Below, piece by piece: positions 60,819 through 64,000 of a DNA stretch of 64,000 nt; the stretch's first letter is position 1, and every line of letters begins with the position of its first letter. Location: NCBI GenBank assembly GCA_902762875.1, contig CACWPS010000004.1:1-64000 (forward strand), read 5' to 3'. The stretch is from Oscillospiraceae bacterium (GTDB lineage: Bacteria; Bacillota; Clostridia; Oscillospirales; Acutalibacteraceae). Under the pieces are notes generated by a model, which ran no database searches, was not told the DNA's origin, and saw only the letters and a list, made by a program, of their open reading frames with translations. A program made the translations under genes and the position numbers.

Positions 60819-60899
60819 GCCGAAAGTACTTTTTTATAGGTTGTTGCATTTGAAGCAAACCCAAAGTTTCAGGTAAAACAAAATATCAAATTATTTGTA

Positions 60900-60930
60900 A
60901 ATGAGTCCTGTTCTGTAAAGGGCTCATTTT
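60900..60930 (+). terminator. Terminator after the AraC gene
   Basis: AATGAGTCC (60900-60908) pairs with GGGCTCATT (60920-60928), followed by TTGTC. Confidence 0.65.
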
Positions 60931-61355
60931 GTCATCACATAGGCTTTTGTCAAGGAGCTTCTCACATACTGATTTTACGGCTGCTTATTGGTTAGGTAAT
61001 ACATATTCACCAAAAGATAACCGAACCGATTTAACCTTTTTTCACAAAAATGACGATTTTTGATAATAAAATCGACGATAATTTAGTTGAAATGATGTTG
61101 CGCAAAATGTAAAATAATAATGTAATGTTGTGGCTTTTTTGCCTTATTGGAATTATGTATCATATAAAGCAGAATAAATTCCATTGAAAACCGAGGCGAG
61201 CAGAGCACAAGTAATTTAATAAGGGTTGTGATTTTGAACTAATTCAATTTAACTTAGTAGGTTACCTACCGCTCCGTTAACAGCGGAGAAAAAATCAAGC
61301 AATTAATAAAATCTTTTGAAAATCAAGAGGCTATAAATAATTAAGGAGGCAGTTT
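60931..61355 (+). other. Long leader region before the GH16 gene
   Basis: No gene seen. A promoter fits at 61087-61115 (TTGAAA, 17-bp spacer, TAAAAT). A CGATTTT/AAAATCG inverted repeat (61053-61073) lies before it. The leader of about 235 bases contains two tandem hairpins: GTAGG-TTA-CCTAC (61257-61269) and CTCCG-TTAACAG-CGGAG (61271-61287). Confidence 0.5.
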
Positions 61356-62534
61356 ATGAAAAAGGTTATTTCGTTTATGTTGGTTTTGGTGATGTTGTCG
61401 GCGGCTGCAGGCTGTAAAAACAACGAACAATCCAAGGAACCAAGCAGTTCTTCGGAGGTTACTACAAGCTCTCAGAGCAGCGATGCGTCAACCGACAGCT
61501 CGGAGGTCGCTTCAACCGATAGTTCAGCTTCAACCGATAGTTCAGCTTCAACCATTACATCTACCGTAACCTCTACCGTAACCTCTACTGTTGCCAGCGG
61601 CAAGGTAAAGGTTGAAACACGCCCGAAAAGCGCACAGGAAGCAGCAGAAGAAGTCCCGATCAAGTCGGAGTTTACTCTTGACGGCGACACCACTGTAAGA
61701 GATGAGCTTAAGTTCGGTAAATACGAGCTTGTTTGGAGTGATGAGTTTAACGGTACCGGAGTTGACTGGAATATGTGGCAGTTATCAAGACCGGCAGGAA
61801 GACCTGCGGATGTTAAATATGATGTAAACCAGTACAAGTTTAACGGCAAGACAATGTTGGTCAGATGCGAACGCTATTTTGATCCTGACGATTCCACCGT
61901 ACAGTTTATTACAGGAACGGGCCTTGAAACCAAGCTGAGTATGTGTTACCAGTACGGTTATCTTGAGTTTAGGGCAAGACTGCCTTATACGCAGGGTACA
62001 TGGCCTGCACTTTGGACGATGACAAGTTCTATTGATTCGCTCGCAATGGATATAAACAAAAACATAGGCAATTTTGACGCAGAAGTAGACATTTATGAAA
62101 TTTTCGGAAGCTATGATACCGCCACACCGAATATTCACAAATGGGGACCTCAGCACAGTCAATTCCCAGCTTCAATTAAATTGAGATACGTATTTGAAGA
62201 TATAACACATCTCTGCGATGAATTCCATGTGTACGGTTATCTTTGGACAAAAGACGAGATGTCAATGTATGTTGACGGCGAGAAATATATGACCTTCGAT
62301 CTGAACTATAATTTTGACGGTGATGAAACAACAGGTATGGGCGGCTTCCATAGATGGGCGTATATAATACTTGGTATTAGCTCTGTTAATTCACCCTTAA
62401 ATGGCGGAACAGATAATACAGACAAAAAGGCTGATGGCGGATCAATCCCGTCGGCTCTTCCCTTTGAACAAGAGCTCGACTGGATAAGACTTTATCAAAT
62501 ACCCGGCACGGGCGGAATAGTAACTGCAGAATAA
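61356..62534 (+). CDS. GH16-family beta-glucanase lipoprotein
   Basis: 392 residues. The signal peptide ends in a lipobox with Cys20 (SAAAGC). A Ser/Thr-rich linker with repeated STDSSAS and TSTVTSTV units spans about 27-82. The catalytic domain follows: WSDEFNGTGVDWNMW, GYLEFRARLPYTQGTWPALW, and the GH16 active-site motif AEVDIYEIFGS with the two catalytic Glu. Relatives cut beta-1,3 and beta-1,3-1,4 glucans such as laminarin or lichenan. AAGGAGG precedes the ATG. It is probably surface-anchored. Confidence 0.93.
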   Translation: MKKVISFMLVLVMLSAAAGCKNNEQSKEPSSSSEVTTSSQSSDASTDSSEVASTDSSASTDSSASTITSTVTSTVTSTVASGKVKVETRPKSAQEAAEEVPIKSEFTLDGDTTVRDELKFGKYELVWSDEFNGTGVDWNMWQLSRPAGRPADVKYDVNQYKFNGKTMLVRCERYFDPDDSTVQFITGTGLETKLSMCYQYGYLEFRARLPYTQGTWPALWTMTSSIDSLAMDINKNIGNFDAEVDIYEIFGSYDTATPNIHKWGPQHSQFPASIKLRYVFEDITHLCDEFHVYGYLWTKDEMSMYVDGEKYMTFDLNYNFDGDETTGMGGFHRWAYIILGISSVNSPLNGGTDNTDKKADGGSIPSALPFEQELDWIRLYQIPGTGGIVTAE

Positions 62535-62565
62535 TTTGTTTAGATAGTTTAGATTGGAGAAAAAA

Positions 62566-64000
62566 ATGAAAGGTTATAGATTTAAAAATATACTTTCATT
62601 GGTATGCGCTGCAACCTTGGTTGTCGGCGCGTCCGCTATTAGTGTCGGTGCCGAAAAAGCAGGCGGTAACAGTATTGCCACCGATTTCGCAGAGCCGCAA
62701 AGCTCTTGGCAAGAATATTTGGATTACTGTGAAAGCAATACCGCATCCGACGCAACTCAGGATATTGAATTATTCAGCGGTACGGATATTGATTTTGCCG
62801 GCACGGGAGACAGCAGAGATTTTACGGTAAACATTGAAGCCGACGGACTGTATAATCTTGAGTTTACATATCTTCCGCAAAAAGGCGCAGGTACCGATAT
62901 TGTATTTTCGATTTTAGCCGACGGTAAAAGCCCTTATTCTGCATTAGAAAAAATAAGACTCGTACGCTATTGGAAGAATGCAAAGGATGAGTTCAGTGTA
63001 GATAAAGGCGGTAACGAGCTTACACCCGAACAGGTTGAAGCAGGGGAATATATTACTGCTCTTGCTACGGACGATACCGGTGTTATAGTTGAGCCTTATA
63101 AGCTTTATTTATCTGCGGGTCAGCATAAAATTACGGTTGTTTCCGTTTCGGAGCCCGTAAAGCTTAACAGCCTTGTGCTTAAAGCGCCCGAAAATACACT
63201 CAGCTATTCCGAAACTGTCACAGACGCTGTTTCGGATACACAGGCGGATGTTATTTATGTTCAGGGTGAAAAGGCAAATTTAAAATCTTCTAATTCGTTG
63301 GTTCCGAAATCGGATACCGGAAGTGTTAGCCTTACCCCGCAAAGCAAAAAGGCTAATGTCCTTAATTATGTCGGTTCCACCACTTGGCAAAATCCGGGCG
63401 ACAAGCTGATATGGAATGTCAGTATTGAAACGGCGGGATATTACAAATTAGCTTTTCATTTCAAGCAAAGCGATGTAATTAACGGCGAAAGCATCAGATG
63501 GCTTAAAATTGACGGTAAAACTCCTTTTGAAGAAGCAAAAGCAATAAAGTTCAATTACAGTGCCAAATGGCAATACAAGGTATGGGGCGACGATGCTGAA
63601 AATCCCTTTTACATTTGGCTTGATGCGGGCGACCATACGCTTTCGTTAGAAGTGTCCTTGGGATATGTTACTGATTACTATCAAAAACTGTCGGATATAG
63701 TTGATGTCTTGAGTGAAACCTATATGCAGATAGTTATGATAACAGGCGAAACACCTGACTCAAGCCGTGACTACGAGCTTTTCAATCAAATCCCCGGATT
63801 AAATGATACGCTTATATCCTTACACAGCGATTTGCTTGCGCTTTCTGATGATATGCAAAATATGACCGGTCAAAGGAGCAGTCAGTACAGCGCCGCACTT
63901 AATAATATGGCTCGTGTGCTTAAGCAGATGCATGATAATCACTATCTTGCACATCAGTATGTAGGCAGCTATTATTCAAACTATTGTACCGTTTCGTCTT
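62566..64000 (+). CDS. Secreted protein with repeated beta-rich domains, C-terminal part cut by window
   Basis: 478 residues visible, continuing past the window. A signal peptide (KNILSLVCAATLVVGASAIS) is followed by a region with two similar carbohydrate-binding-like beta domains (DFTVNIEADGLYNLEFTYLP and DKLIWNVSIETAGYYKLAFH), then a helical part (NQIPGLNDTLISLHSDLLAL). GGAG lies six bases before the ATG. It follows GH16 by 31 bp and probably shares its promoter. The start may be that of a long sugar-binding protein of an ABC transporter, which cannot be confirmed here. Confidence 0.65.
   Translation, partial: MKGYRFKNILSLVCAATLVVGASAISVGAEKAGGNSIATDFAEPQSSWQEYLDYCESNTASDATQDIELFSGTDIDFAGTGDSRDFTVNIEADGLYNLEFTYLPQKGAGTDIVFSILADGKSPYSALEKIRLVRYWKNAKDEFSVDKGGNELTPEQVEAGEYITALATDDTGVIVEPYKLYLSAGQHKITVVSVSEPVKLNSLVLKAPENTLSYSETVTDAVSDTQADVIYVQGEKANLKSSNSLVPKSDTGSVSLTPQSKKANVLNYVGSTTWQNPGDKLIWNVSIETAGYYKLAFHFKQSDVINGESIRWLKIDGKTPFEEAKAIKFNYSAKWQYKVWGDDAENPFYIWLDAGDHTLSLEVSLGYVTDYYQKLSDIVDVLSETYMQIVMITGETPDSSRDYELFNQIPGLNDTLISLHSDLLALSDDMQNMTGQRSSQYSAALNNMARVLKQMHDNHYLAHQYVGSYYSNYCTVSS

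Overview
The window looks like a chromosome segment of an anaerobic, fermentative, Gram-positive clostridium, probably of the Oscillospiraceae/Ruminococcaceae type. The clues are an anaerobic ribonucleotide reductase, an [FeFe]-hydrogenase operon, rubrerythrin, rubredoxin and ferritin, Rex and PerR regulators, sporulation-type genes (gerW, a dacF-like carboxypeptidase), class III glutamine synthetase, frequent TTG/GTG starts, strong GGAGG ribosome binding sites and TTGACA-17-TATAAT promoters. Almost everything is host core genome. The accessory parts are small and scattered.

Layout. 1-500: end of an integrated element (IS3-type transposase start, then the 3' part of a tRNA-Arg gene that is probably an attachment site). 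0.77-5.0 kb: YitT-type membrane protein, nrdD-nrdG and dut. 5.2-7.9 kb: an isolated phage tail-fibre/endolysin/holin cassette without head or integrase genes. 8.1-16.6 kb: pcrA, a membrane protein, maf, mntP, alaS, a HIT protein and a phosphoribosyltransferase. 16.6-18.1 kb: a peptide-type binding lipoprotein. 18.3-26.5 kb: a ten-gene hydrogenase operon (NuoE-, NuoF- and HydA-type subunits around a sensory-type hydrogenase, two DRTGG proteins, two ATP-binding proteins and a PHP protein). 26.5-30.4 kb: alcohol dehydrogenase, a tiny hydrophobic-peptide/antisense-RNA locus, rubrerythrin-perR, rex and an XRE regulator. 30.4-36.0 kb: tRNA-Thr, then a site-2 protease, scpA, scpB, a DUF2953 protein, gerW, dacF and rluB. 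36.1-38.7 kb: an AT-rich sigma factor with a long C-terminal extension, ferritin and rubredoxin. 39.0-39.7 kb: folT under a tetrahydrofolate riboswitch. 39.8-49.9 kb: nusB-xseA-xseB-ispA-dxs-tlyA-nadK-argR-recN, tyrS and two small proteins. 50.2-59.8 kb: nitrogen genes (asnB, Amt-PII fusion, glnN; divergently glnA, an ANTAR protein and pyrG). 60-64 kb: AraC regulator, a GH16 glucanase lipoprotein and a secreted protein cut by the window end.

Themes. Redox balance (hydrogenase, Rex, alcohol dehydrogenase) and oxidative defence (PerR, rubrerythrin, ferritin, rubredoxin) lie close together. In the nitrogen region, three leader hairpins with an AAYGGC hexaloop each overlap an attenuator stem, and an ANTAR RNA-binding protein is encoded beside them. 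This suggests coordinated antitermination of glnN and glnA. The least described item is at 27.78-28.08 kb: a 21-residue hydrophobic peptide gene facing a short convergent RNA, arranged like a type I toxin-antitoxin pair. Several intergenic spaces hold a family of nested-hairpin repeats. One copy supplies the stop codon of folT and another lies inside the mntP leader.
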